A DNA stretch of 64,000 bases from positions 62,001 through 126,000 of the forward strand of contig NZ_JACHYN010000002.1 of assembly GCF_014192915.1 (NCBI RefSeq), given 5' to 3'. The position numbers and the translations under genes were made by a program. The notes under the pieces were generated by a model. It was not told the origin of the DNA. It saw only the letters and a program-made list of their open reading frames with translations, and ran no database searches. Source of the DNA: Azospirillum sp. OGB3. Lineage in GTDB: Bacteria; Pseudomonadota; Alphaproteobacteria; Azospirillales; Azospirillaceae. Of the stretch, positions 8,741 to 19,171 are shown piece by piece (positions within the stretch are counted from its first letter, which is position 1; each line of letters begins with the position of its first letter).

Positions 8741-8980
8741 TCAATCGTGCTTGTGCCCGTCCGCCGACGGATCGAGCAGCCGGTGCAGGTGTACGATGAA
8801 GTAGCGGGTGTGGGCGTCGTCGATGGTCATCCCGGTGGCGCCGCGCCACGCCTTGTACGCCTCGTCGTAGTTGGGGAAGATGCCGACGATGTGGACCTTC
8901 GTCGGATCGACGAACTGGTCGGAGTCGGGACGGACAAGTTCGCCGCCGAAGACGAGGTGGAGAAGCTGCTTGTCGGGCAT
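8741..8980 (-). CDS. DUF4170-domain protein
   Basis: This 79-residue soluble protein contains LLHLVFGGELV, HIVGIFPNYDEAYKAWRG and TRYFIVHLHRLLDP, which match the DUF4170 family of small alphaproteobacterial proteins as I remember it. Function is unknown. It has no signal peptide or membrane segment. It stands alone on the minus strand, upstream of the phosphoesterase gene with a hairpin between. Confidence 0.8.
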   Translation of the reverse strand: MPDKQLLHLVFGGELVRPDSDQFVDPTKVHIVGIFPNYDEAYKAWRGATGMTIDDAHTRYFIVHLHRLLDPSADGHKHD

Positions 8981-9192
8981 GACGCGGGCATCCTTGCTTG
9001 GATGGGGTTGGGACGGGGTTGGACCGGATTTTTGAGTACGTCATATCCGTCGTCCGCCCGCTTCTTCAAGTGCAATGACAGTGCTGCGACGTCTGGTTAT
9101 CCCCTGATTGTCGCTTTTTTTTCGAAAGCTGGGCAAAAGGCACCGCCTTGGGGCATAGTCGAAGGAAGAACAGAAGAAGCGAGGGGTGATTC

Positions 9193-9900
9193 ATGGTTGC
9201 TGGTAATACCACAAATCGGACGACGGCCCGGCGCGAGGTGGCGGTCTGGGACTTGCCGACGCGCCTGTTTCATTGGGGCCTGGTCCTTCTGGTGGCGGTT
9301 GCGGTGGTCTCCGCCAAGACCGACCGCATGACCATCCACATGCTGGCGGGGGAGGCGATCCTGGCGCTCCTGCTGTTCCGGCTGGTCTGGGGAATGATCG
9401 GCAGCCAGACCGCGCGCTTCAGCCACTTCGTGAAGGGGCCTCGCGCCGTCCTCGCCTACGCCTGCGGGATGGTTCGCGTCGGGCGCGGCGGCAAGGACTC
9501 CGCCCCGGTCGTCGGGCACAACCCGATGGGCGGGCTGATGGTGGTGGCGCTGCTCGGGGCGCTGACGCTCCAGGCGGTGGCCGGGCTCTTCACCTCCGAC
9601 GACATCCTGGTGGACGGGCCGCTGGTGGCGCAGGCGTCGGGGGGCGTGGTGGCCGCCTTCAGCACGCTGCACCGCATCCTGGCCGACGGGATCCTGATCC
9701 TGATCGGCGTGCATGTGCTGGCCGTGCTGGCCTATCTGGTGGTGAAACGGGACAACCTGATCCGCCCGATGGTCACGGGGCGGAAGGCGATCCCGGCGGA
9801 CGCGCCGGTCGAGTCGCCGAAGCGCCGTCCGGCGGCGCTGGCTCTGGCCGTGCTGGCCGCGGCGGCCGGGCTGGTGGCGGCGGTGGTTCAGGCGGGCTGA
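9193..9900 (+). CDS. Cytochrome b561-domain membrane protein
   Basis: This 235-residue protein has about five hydrophobic helices. It begins with the family motif VWDLPTRLFHWGLVLLV, where His is a likely heme ligand, followed by RMTIHMLAGEAILALLLFRLVWG and a later HRILADGILILIGVHVLAVLAYLVVKRDNLIRPM. These are Ni-Fe-hydrogenase-type b561 features: an electron carrier passing electrons between periplasmic and quinone partners. A cytochrome c' gene is encoded convergently next to it, a pairing often seen and suggestive of partnership. GAGGGGTGA precedes the ATG. Confidence 0.9.
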   Translation: MVAGNTTNRTTARREVAVWDLPTRLFHWGLVLLVAVAVVSAKTDRMTIHMLAGEAILALLLFRLVWGMIGSQTARFSHFVKGPRAVLAYACGMVRVGRGGKDSAPVVGHNPMGGLMVVALLGALTLQAVAGLFTSDDILVDGPLVAQASGGVVAAFSTLHRILADGILILIGVHVLAVLAYLVVKRDNLIRPMVTGRKAIPADAPVESPKRRPAALALAVLAAAAGLVAAVVQAG

Positions 9901-9916
9901 GGCTCGCCGCAAGGGC

Positions 9917-9941
9917 CCTTCCCCGCAACCGGCGGGGAAGG
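9917..9941. terminator. Shared hairpin between convergent b561 and cytochrome c' genes
   Basis: CCTTCCCCGC pairs with GCGGGGAAGG across a short loop, between the two convergent stop codons. It lacks long T-runs but is placed to end both transcripts. Confidence 0.55.
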
Positions 9942-9963
9942 ACGCGTTTGCGGACCGGCCGGA

Positions 9964-10392
9964 TCAGTCGGCGCGGTAGCGCTCGTGGCAGGCCTTGCAG
10001 GCGCCGCCCACGGCGGCGAACTGCTTGGCGGTGGCGGCCTTGTCGCCGGTGGCGGCGGCGGCTTCCAGCCCCTTGGCGGCCGCCTCGTAGGCCTGGGCCT
10101 TGGCGGTGAAGTCGGCGTTGTTCGCCCAGATATCGGCCTTGGCCTTGGTGTCGCCCTTGTCGCTGCCCGCCGGGAACAGGGTGGGGATCTGGGCGGCGAA
10201 GGCGCTCATGCGCTGGGCGGCCGGGCCGACCTGGGCGACCTTGTCGCTCCCCAGCAGGTCCTTGATCTCGGCCATCGCGTTCTTGCTGGTCTGGAAACCA
10301 TCCTTGCGCGCCTTGATCGAATCCTGGGCCATCGCCGTGCCGCCGACGAGGAGCAGGGCGGCCGTGGCGGCCAGCGTGACGCGGGTGAGCAT
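9964..10392 (-). CDS. Cytochrome c' (class II cytochrome c)
   Basis: The 142-residue precursor has a Sec signal peptide (MLTRVTLAATAALLLVGGTAMA, cleaved after TAMA). The C-terminal heme site is CKACHERYR at the very end, the hallmark of class II cytochromes c, whose heme attaches near the C-terminus of a four-helix bundle. Cytochromes c' bind NO and CO and may buffer NO during denitrification. The start at 10392 is fixed by the signal peptide. The adjacent b561 gene is a candidate electron partner. Confidence 0.92.
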   Translation of the reverse strand: MLTRVTLAATAALLLVGGTAMAQDSIKARKDGFQTSKNAMAEIKDLLGSDKVAQVGPAAQRMSAFAAQIPTLFPAGSDKGDTKAKADIWANNADFTAKAQAYEAAAKGLEAAAATGDKAATAKQFAAVGGACKACHERYRAD

Positions 10393-10544
10393 GCAGATCC
10401 TCCGGATGATGGATTCGATTAGAAAGAGGTAAGATACCCCGTCCGCCGCGCGGGCTGTCAAGCCGGGCCTGTGCGGTGCAGCAAGCGGCTTCCGCGCCGA
10501 ACGGCGCGTCCGTCTGCCGGGAAACCGCCCTGCTCGGGGAGTGA

Positions 10545-11861
<1,317 letters not shown>

Positions 11862-11880
11862 TCTCGGGCGGTTTTTTTGA

Positions 11881-11919
11881 CCGGTCGTCGGGGCCGGTCA
11901 TCGGGGCCGGTCGTCGGGA
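11881..11919. repeat. Three tandem 13-bp units before a terminator
   Basis: The units CCGGTCGTCGGGG, CCGGTCATCGGGG and CCGGTCGTCGGGA lie head to tail between the aatA stop and its terminator. They lie in non-coding DNA and are too few and too short for a CRISPR array. Confidence 0.75.
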
Positions 11920-11921
11920 AG

Positions 11922-11951
11922 GGGCCGGAGGCGAAAGCCTCCGGCCCTTTT
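11922..11951 (+). terminator. Strong rho-independent terminator of aatA
   Basis: An 11-bp perfect stem (GGGCCGGAGGC / GCCTCCGGCCC) closes on a GAAA tetraloop and is followed by TTTT. Confidence 0.9.
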
Positions 11952-12072
11952 CTTGTGCGCGGGATCGAGGGGGTGGCTTTCACATCCTGGGCGTTTGGGC
12001 GTCTGTGGTATGGGGCGGCGCCTGGATTGCCGGCGCGGCCCTTGGAGATCAACGATCAGGAGCATCCCGACG

Positions 12073-12420
12073 ATGCCTTACGTCGCACCGAACCAGCGGA
12101 AGATCGCCGCAGCCACAACCCTTCTGGCCAATCCGGGGCCGTACGATGCCAACCCCATCTTCGCGCCGGTGCCGCAGGCGGCCTGGGCCGAGCGGGGCTA
12201 CCAGTACACCCTGACCGTCCAATGGTCGAACGTCGCCGTCGAGGGCCTGGACCCGATCACGGTGCGCGCCCACGTCCACTACAAATGGAATGGCAATGCC
12301 TGGACCAAGATCGCGGGCAACGCCTGGATTTCCGGCCTGAACGACTGGAGCACCCAGACCTCCGGGGCGGTCGTCGCGATGACGCCCGGCCAGCCCCCGG
12401 ATCAGAACTATCATCCTTGA
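12073..12420 (+). CDS. Hypothetical protein, 115 residues
   Basis: ATCAGGAG sits eight bases before the ATG at 12073, which makes this a credible gene. The protein (MPYVAPNQRKIAAATTLLAN...) is hydrophilic with several aromatic residues and beta-prone stretches such as YTLTVQWSNVAVEG and ITVRAHVHYKWNG. It has no signal peptide, membrane helix or recognised domain. The look is of a small beta-sandwich. It is monocistronic, downstream of the aatA terminator and convergent with nhaA. Confidence 0.65.
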   Translation: MPYVAPNQRKIAAATTLLANPGPYDANPIFAPVPQAAWAERGYQYTLTVQWSNVAVEGLDPITVRAHVHYKWNGNAWTKIAGNAWISGLNDWSTQTSGAVVAMTPGQPPDQNYHP

Positions 12421-12500
12421 CGATTCACCCCTGACGGCGCCGTCCTTCACGGCCGATGCGAGCAGGGGGCTGGCGAGGGGGCCCGAAAGGCCCCCTCCGG

Positions 12501-13727
<1,227 letters not shown>

Positions 13728-13835
13728 GGCGCGCTGTTCCTTTCGTGTACGGCCAATTAAATCGGTCGGGTGACACGTGGGGATGCGGAGGGGCCACGGA
13801 CAGGTTGAATCGACCGGATTGAACCGAAAACGACC

Positions 13836-13869
13836 CCCTCTCCCGCTCCCGGAATGGGGCGGGAGAGGG
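13836..13869 (-). terminator. Hairpin after the EF-G-like gene, related to the dispersed repeats
   Basis: An 11-bp stem (CCCTCTCCCGC / GCGGGAGAGGG) lies just downstream of the EF-G-like stop. A short GTTTTC follows on the minus strand. The arm sequence is the same CCCTCTCCCG found at both ends of the 140-bp repeats at 30264 and 45471, so it may be a solo hairpin of that family used as a terminator. Confidence 0.6.
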
Positions 13870-13880
13870 AATTTGAGGGC

Positions 13881-15920
13881 TTATTGCGCGGCCAGCGTCT
13901 CCCGGCGGATCTCCACTGCCTTGTCGGCGGCCTTGCCGGTCAGCTCCTGCAGCCGTTCGAAGCTCCAGGTGAAGGTGCCGACGCCGAGCGACAGGGAGCG
14001 CAGCTCGACGATCAGGTCGTGCATCTCGGCCTGCGGCAGATAGGCCTTCACCTCGTCCCAGCCCTGCCAGCCGGGGCGCGCGTCGTAGCCCAGGATCTGC
14101 CCGCGCCGTCCGCTGACCAGCCGCTGCACCTTCGAGGTGAAGTCGCTGGGCACGGCGATGGAGACGGTCAGGATCGGCTCCAGCAGCACCGGCTCGCAGG
14201 CCGGAAGCGCCTCGGTCATCGCCTGCCGCGCCACCGTCTTGAAGGCCATCTCGGAGCTGTCCACGGCGTGGAACTGGCCGCCGGTCAGCTTCACCGCGAA
14301 ATCCACCACGGGGAAGCCCAGCGGCCCGCGCACCGCGTAGTCGCGCACGCCGGTCTCCACCGCCGGGATGAACTGGCGCGGCACGACGCCGCCGACAACG
14401 CCGTCCTCGAACTGGAAGCCCGTGCCGCGGGGCAGCGGCTTGACCTCCACATGGATGTCGGCGAACTGGCCGTGGCCGCCGGTCTGCCGCTTGAAACGGG
14501 CGTGGTGGGCCGTGCCCTTGCGGATTGACTCGCGGTAGGGCACCTGCGGCGGCACGCCCTTGACCGAGACGTTGAACTTGTTGCGCAACCGGTCCATGGC
14601 GATCTGGAGATGGATGTCGCCCTGCCCCCACAGCACCAGCTCGCCGGTGTCGGTGGACTGGTCCAGCTTCAGCGACGGGTCCTCTTCGACCAGCTTCTGG
14701 ATGGCCGCGGTCAGCTTCACCTCGTCGTTGCGGTTCTGGGCGTGCAGGGCGAGGCCGAAGACGGGCGGAGGCAGCTCCGGCCACAGCGCCGACCGGCCGG
14801 CGTTGCCCTTGTCGGTCAGCAGGTCCCCGGTCGCCGCCTTGTCGAGCCGGCCGAGCGCCACCACCTCGCCGGCCGCCGCCTGGGACAGCTTCTCCTGACT
14901 GTGACCCATCATGCGGAAGACGCCGGACACCCGCTCCCCGCCCAGCGTCATGCCGTCGTTGACCGTGCCACGCCAGACCCGGGCGAGGCTGATCTTTCCG
15001 GCATGGGAGCCGTTCAGCGTCTTGAAGACCTGGGCGGCCACCGTGGCGTCCGCCGGGATTCCGGCGCGCTCCGCCGAGGTGGCGACGTCCGGCCCCTCGT
15101 GGCGCAGCGCCTTCAACAGCCGGCGGATGCCGTTGTCGTTCTCCGCCGAGCCGAAGAAGACCGGGACGATCAGGTCGTCGGCCAACTCGCTGGCCAGCCG
15201 GTCGTAAATCTCCTGCGTGTCGGGGGCGACGTCCTCCAGCAGCTTTTCCAGAAGCGCGTCGTCATAGTCGGCCACGGCCTCCAGCATCTCCTGCCGGGCC
15301 TCGTGCTCGCGGTCCTTCAAGCTGTCGGGAATCTGGACGAGGTTGGACGGCTTGTGCGGGTTGAAGTGCCAGGCGCGCTCGCTGACCAGATCGACGAAGC
15401 CGGTGATCTTGCCGCCCTCGCGGATCGGCACTTCGCGCAGCACCAGCTTGCGCGCCGACACCGCCTGATAGGCCTGCACCACGTCGCGCACCCTGAGGTC
15501 GCCCAGGCTGTCCACCTTGTTGATGAACAGCAGGTGGGGGATGCGGTTGTCGTCGAGGAACTTGAACAGGGGGGCGAGCAGCACGGCCTTTTCCGGCGCC
15601 GCCTCGGCCACGATCACGGCGACGTCCGCCACCATCAGGGCGCTCTGCGTCTCGCAGGCCAGCTCCACCGAGCCGGGGCAGTCGAGCACGCTCCAGCGCT
15701 CGCCCAGGAACTCGAAGGAGGCGACGTTGACCTCGACGCTCATCTGCCGGGCCTTGGCCTCGGGGGAGCTGTCGCCGACCGCGTTGCCGTCGCGGACGCT
15801 GCCCTTGCGCGTGGTCGCCCCGGCGGCGGACAACAGGCTTTCCAGAAGCGATGTCTTGCCGCTGAGATAGGGGCCGACCAGCGCGGCGCAGCGGGCCGTC
15901 TGGATCTGTGAATGGGGCAT
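13881..15920 (-). CDS. EF-G-like translational GTPase (FusA paralogue)
   Basis: This 679-residue protein has a P-loop GPYLSGKTSL (about residues 15-24), a G3 motif DCPG where EF-G has DTPG, and G4 NKVD. The switch-I RGITI motif of true EF-G is replaced by a divergent stretch (ARQMSVEVNVASF). Domains II to V follow, with HGQFADIHVEVKPL and FKTVARQAMTEALPACEPVLLEPI typical of EF-G domains IV and V. It belongs to the EF-G-like group found as a second copy in many proteobacteria, role not well defined. The start at 15920 has GGGAGGTGT before it. Main fusA is not in this window. Confidence 0.88.
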   Translation of the reverse strand: MPHSQIQTARCAALVGPYLSGKTSLLESLLSAAGATTRKGSVRDGNAVGDSSPEAKARQMSVEVNVASFEFLGERWSVLDCPGSVELACETQSALMVADVAVIVAEAAPEKAVLLAPLFKFLDDNRIPHLLFINKVDSLGDLRVRDVVQAYQAVSARKLVLREVPIREGGKITGFVDLVSERAWHFNPHKPSNLVQIPDSLKDREHEARQEMLEAVADYDDALLEKLLEDVAPDTQEIYDRLASELADDLIVPVFFGSAENDNGIRRLLKALRHEGPDVATSAERAGIPADATVAAQVFKTLNGSHAGKISLARVWRGTVNDGMTLGGERVSGVFRMMGHSQEKLSQAAAGEVVALGRLDKAATGDLLTDKGNAGRSALWPELPPPVFGLALHAQNRNDEVKLTAAIQKLVEEDPSLKLDQSTDTGELVLWGQGDIHLQIAMDRLRNKFNVSVKGVPPQVPYRESIRKGTAHHARFKRQTGGHGQFADIHVEVKPLPRGTGFQFEDGVVGGVVPRQFIPAVETGVRDYAVRGPLGFPVVDFAVKLTGGQFHAVDSSEMAFKTVARQAMTEALPACEPVLLEPILTVSIAVPSDFTSKVQRLVSGRRGQILGYDARPGWQGWDEVKAYLPQAEMHDLIVELRSLSLGVGTFTWSFERLQELTGKAADKAVEIRRETLAAQ

Positions 15921-16167
15921 GCACACCTCCCGTATGGCGTCTTCCCGTGTGGGCATCGGCCGGAACGCCGGGTGGCCTGGGTGGGCCGGGTTGGGACGCT
16001 GTGGCCGGATGCACCGGCGGCGCGCGTGGCCCTGACAGGGTGCCGGACTGGTCCGGTGCTTTGAAAACAGTGCCTTTTCAACGTTATGGTCCACCCGTGG
16101 CGGGGGACCTGTCGATGGAAAAAAGGGGCGGCATGACGTCACGCCGCCCCTGCTGGGGTGTCACTCC

Positions 16168-17091
16168 TTAGGGCGGTCCGTCGGCGTAGGGCGCCAGGGC
16201 CGCCGCGATCACCCGGTGGACGGGCGTCGGCACTCCCAGCTCCGACCCGAGTTGAACCACCGCCCCGGACAGCCAGGGCAGCTCCAGCCGTCCGCCCCGC
16301 GTCAGGTCGTTGAGCATGGACGAGGTCATGGCCGGCGGCAGGCCGTCGAGCAGCGCCTCGACGCGGGCGACGATGCCGGTGCCCAGATCCACATCGCGGG
16401 CGCGGGCCAGCCGGGCGACCTCGGCCACCGCGTCGAGGAACAGGGCGCGGCTTTCCGGGACGCGGCGGATCACCCCGGCGGGCTGGCGGGTCAGGGCGGT
16501 GACCCCGCTGAAGGGCGCCAGGAAGGCGAACTTCTCCCACTGCGCGCGCAGGATCGCCGCGGACAGCACCGCCTCGAACCCGGCCGCCTCGGCCAGCGCG
16601 TGGAAGGCGGTCAGCCGGGGCGAGGGGCGCCCGTCCAGCTCCCCGTAGGTCAGGCGGGCCAGCGTCCCGGTGTGGCGGATCACGCCGGGGGCGGCGATGG
16701 TGGCGCCGATGTGGGCGACGCCGCCCGCCACATATTCCCGCCCCAGGAGCTGGCACAGCGTGTCGAGCCCGGTGACGCCGTTCTGCACGGTGACCACCAC
16801 CGTGCCCGGCTTCACCAGCGGTCGGCAGGCCTCGGCGGCGCGGTCGGTGTCCCACAGCTTGACGGCGAACAGCACGAGGTCGACCGGCCCGACCTCGGCC
16901 GGGTCGTCGGTTGCGCGGACGTCGGTCAAATGCAAGGGTGCGGCCTCGCTCTCGATGCGCAGGCCGTCGCGGCGGATGGCCTCCAGATGCCGGCCGCGCG
17001 CGATGAAATGCACCTCGGCTCCGCGGGTCGCCGCGAGGCGCGCGCCGAAATAGCCGCCGACCGCGCCCGCCCCCATGATTGCGATGCGCAT
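16168..17091 (-). CDS. panE: 2-dehydropantoate 2-reductase
   Basis: This 307-residue protein starts MRIAIMGAGAVGGYFGARLA, the N-terminal NADP-binding Rossmann motif GAGAVG of ketopantoate reductases. LVLFAVKLWDT, TVVVTVQNGV and the catalytic-lysine region RAQWEKFAFLAPFSGVTAL are conserved. The C-terminal domain (PPAMTSSMLNDLTRGGRLELPWLSGAV) is complete. It reduces ketopantoate to pantoate in pantothenate and CoA synthesis. GGGAGGAGC lies upstream of the ATG. panE paralogues are common, so a role on other 2-keto acids is possible. Confidence 0.92.
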   Translation of the reverse strand: MRIAIMGAGAVGGYFGARLAATRGAEVHFIARGRHLEAIRRDGLRIESEAAPLHLTDVRATDDPAEVGPVDLVLFAVKLWDTDRAAEACRPLVKPGTVVVTVQNGVTGLDTLCQLLGREYVAGGVAHIGATIAAPGVIRHTGTLARLTYGELDGRPSPRLTAFHALAEAAGFEAVLSAAILRAQWEKFAFLAPFSGVTALTRQPAGVIRRVPESRALFLDAVAEVARLARARDVDLGTGIVARVEALLDGLPPAMTSSMLNDLTRGGRLELPWLSGAVVQLGSELGVPTPVHRVIAAALAPYADGPP

Positions 17092-17325
17092 GCGATGCTC
17101 CTCCCAAATGCGGTCCGGGCCGGCGCGCTCCGTTGGATGGGGCCGGGGAATCGGCGGAGGCCGGGCGGGCCTTTGGTGCCGGACGCTGGGGGACAGTGTG
17201 GCGCGCGCGGAACTTTGCGGCAATAGGCCGCAGGATTGCGGATTGCCGGACGCCAACATTCTTTCGACAGTGGGCGAACCGATCGGCGCCCTTTTTCCTG
17301 CATTGGCCGATCCGGGGGATTTGCC

Positions 17326-17823
17326 ATGAGCGCCTTTGTCCGCGCCTTCGTCCGAACGCCGCCGCTCCGCGTCTTGAGGGTCTTGCTGATCACCCTTCTG
17401 GTCGCGGCGGTCCATCCCGCGGGCACCCGCGCCCAGACCGACGACCCGGAGCGGGTCCGCGCCATCGCTCTGAAGGCGGCGGACCTGATCGCCGCGCGGG
17501 GGCTGGAGGCGGCGGCGGCGGTGTTCAACCGCGACGGCGAGTTCCGGCACGAGGCGCTCTACGTCACGGTCATCGACTTCGCCGGGGTGTGGAAGGTCTA
17601 TCCGCCCCGGCCTGCCGGGGTCGGGATGAGCGTGATCAACGTGAAGGACCCCGACGGGCGCGACATCGTCCGCGACATCCTGTCGGTGGCGCGCGACGCC
17701 GGCGAGGGCTGGGTGGAGTATCGCTGGCTGAACCCGGCCAGCAACCGGATCGAGCCGAAGACCACCTTTGTGAAGCGGGTGCCGGGCCAGGATCTGGTCG
17801 CCTATGTCGGGCTGTACCATTGA
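17326..17823 (+). CDS. Secreted single-Cache-domain protein
   Basis: The 165-residue precursor has an N-terminal signal peptide (basic start, LRVLLITLLVAAVHPAG, probable cleavage after TRAQ). It is followed by a Cache-type sensor fold: ALKAADLIAARGLEAAAAVFNRDGEF, LYVTVIDFAGVW, GMSVINVKDPDGRDIVRDIL and GEGWVEYRW. No membrane anchor, kinase or chemotaxis domain is attached, so it is probably a periplasmic ligand-binding protein. GGGGGAT precedes the ATG at 17326. Confidence 0.8.
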   Translation: MSAFVRAFVRTPPLRVLRVLLITLLVAAVHPAGTRAQTDDPERVRAIALKAADLIAARGLEAAAAVFNRDGEFRHEALYVTVIDFAGVWKVYPPRPAGVGMSVINVKDPDGRDIVRDILSVARDAGEGWVEYRWLNPASNRIEPKTTFVKRVPGQDLVAYVGLYH

Positions 17824-17960
17824 CGGCGTGGGGACGTGCGTTCGAAGCGCTTGATGCGGACGCTGTTGCGGCGCACATCTTGACCCGCACCGGGCGCGCC
17901 CAAGCTTGTCGGGGTGGCCTTCACGGCATGCCGGGGCATGCGGGTTGCGCAGGGCTGCTT

Positions 17961-17977
17961 TTTAGAAAGTTTCTAAA
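17961..17977 (+). promoter_or_regulatory. Irr iron control element (ICE box) upstream of dps
   Basis: TTTAGAAAGTTTCTAAA is a perfect 17-bp palindrome (8-bp arms, 1-bp centre). It matches exactly the ICE consensus TTTAGAA-N3-TTCTAAA recognised by Irr in alphaproteobacteria, as I recall it. It lies 85 bp upstream of the dps ATG in an otherwise GC-rich region, so iron/heme-responsive control of dps is likely. Confidence 0.8.
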
Positions 17978-18062
17978 GTAGGGTCTTTACCCGGGGCGCA
18001 GCGGGGCGTAGCCTTGATTGCAGCCAAGAATGGAAGACAACCCCTCGGAGGATTGGGAAACC

Positions 18063-18530
18063 ATGCAGATCGACATCGGGATCGCGGAAGCCGACCGCAA
18101 GGCCATCGCCGAAGGCCTGAACAACGTGCTGGCCGACACCTTCGCCCTGTACCTGAAGACGCATTCCTTCCACTGGAACGTCACGGGGCCGATGTTCAAC
18201 ACGCTCCACACCATGTTCATGACCCAGTACACGGAACTGTGGACCGCCCTGGACGAGGTGGCGGAGCGCATCCGCGCCCTCGGCTACCCGGCGCCGGGCA
18301 GCTTCTCGCAGTTCACCAAGCTCGCCTCGATCAAGGAGGAGCAGGGCGTTCCGAACGCCCAGGAGATGCTGCGCCAGCTCGTCGAGGGGCATGAGGCCGT
18401 CGCCCGCACCGCCCGCAAGGTCTTCCCGACCGCCGAGGAGGCCAACGACCAGCCGACCGCCGACCTGCTGACCCAGCGTCTGCAGATCCACGAGAAGACC
18501 GCCTGGATGCTGCGCTCCATGCTGGAATAG
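18063..18530 (+). CDS. dps: Dps family DNA-binding ferritin-like protein
   Basis: The 155-residue protein contains the intersubunit ferroxidase ligands of Dps in [21 protein letters not shown] and the acidic [14 protein letters not shown]. The C-terminus [13 protein letters not shown] is typical. Dps forms dodecamers that oxidise Fe(II) with hydrogen peroxide, store iron and shield DNA. CTCGGAGGA precedes the ATG at 18063. An Irr-type box upstream links expression to iron status, and a good terminator follows. Confidence 0.95.
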   Translation: MQIDIGIAEADRKAIAEGLNNVLADTFALYLKTHSFHWNVTGPMFNTLHTMFMTQYTELWTALDEVAERIRALGYPAPGSFSQFTKLASIKEEQGVPNAQEMLRQLVEGHEAVARTARKVFPTAEEANDQPTADLLTQRLQIHEKTAWMLRSMLE

Positions 18531-18559
18531 TCGGCCCGCCCAGCGGCCCGCGATTCGAT

Positions 18560-18595
18560 GGGGCGCCGTCCTTCGGGGCGGCGCCCCGTCTTTTT
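18560..18595 (+). terminator. Rho-independent terminator of dps
   Basis: The stem GGGGCGCCG / CGGCGCCCC encloses a 10-nt loop and is followed by GTCTTTTT. Confidence 0.88.
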
Positions 18596-18666
18596 GGGCG
18601 TCAGGAAACAACCGGCTGGGGCCGCGCGTTCTCCTCGGATGTCCGATGGACGCGGGAGAGGGCGCC

Positions 18667-19125
18667 ATGGCCTCCTACAACTATGACAGAACGCGGGGAG
18701 CGGACCGGGCGGCGACGGGCGGGCAGGATCTCCTGCTGCTGGCCGCAAGGCTGCTGATCGGGGCGATCTTCGTGGAGAGCGGCTTCGGCAAGCTGATCGA
18801 TCTCGGGGGCTTCGCCGGGAATTTGGCGGGCCAGGGACTGCCCATGCCGATGCTGCTGGCCGTGCTCGGGGGTGCGGTGGAGTGCTTCGGCGGGCTGGCG
18901 GTGGTGCTGGGAGCCTGGACGCGGCTGGCCGCGGCGGCGGTGGTCCTTTTCACCATCATGGCGACGCTGATCGCCCACCGCTACTGGACCTACCCGCCGG
19001 AGGCCCAGGGGATGCAGCGCATCCAGTTCATGAAGAATCTCGCCATCATCGGCGGCTTCCTCGCGCTGATCGCCGCCGGGGCCGGGCGGTTCAGCGTCGA
19101 CGGGCTGATGAACCGCCGCCGATGA
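18667..19125 (+). CDS. DoxX family membrane protein
   Basis: This 152-residue protein has four hydrophobic helices. Family motifs are LLLAARLLIGAIFVESGFGKLIDLGGFAG, AVECFGGLAVVLGAWTRLAA, and FMKNLAIIGGFLALIAAG. GGGAGAGGG stands just before the ATG at 18667, which is preferred over an ATG at 18646. DoxX proteins are linked to redox balance and thiol stress in some bacteria. The neighbouring genes are dps and, convergently, trxB, which fits an oxidative-stress setting by context only. Confidence 0.88.
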   Translation: MASYNYDRTRGADRAATGGQDLLLLAARLLIGAIFVESGFGKLIDLGGFAGNLAGQGLPMPMLLAVLGGAVECFGGLAVVLGAWTRLAAAAVVLFTIMATLIAHRYWTYPPEAQGMQRIQFMKNLAIIGGFLALIAAGAGRFSVDGLMNRRR

Positions 19126-19171
19126 ACCGGCGGTAGGAAGGGGCCGGTCGCCCGGCCCCCGCGCCACCGGG

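Noticed and set aside
11881-11919. Three 13-bp units as a CRISPR array
   Set aside because: The units abut without spacers and are too short and few.
11953-12072. Upstream extension of the 115-residue hypothetical gene
   Set aside because: A ribosome site stands directly before the ATG at 12073 and the upstream sequence overlaps the aatA terminator.
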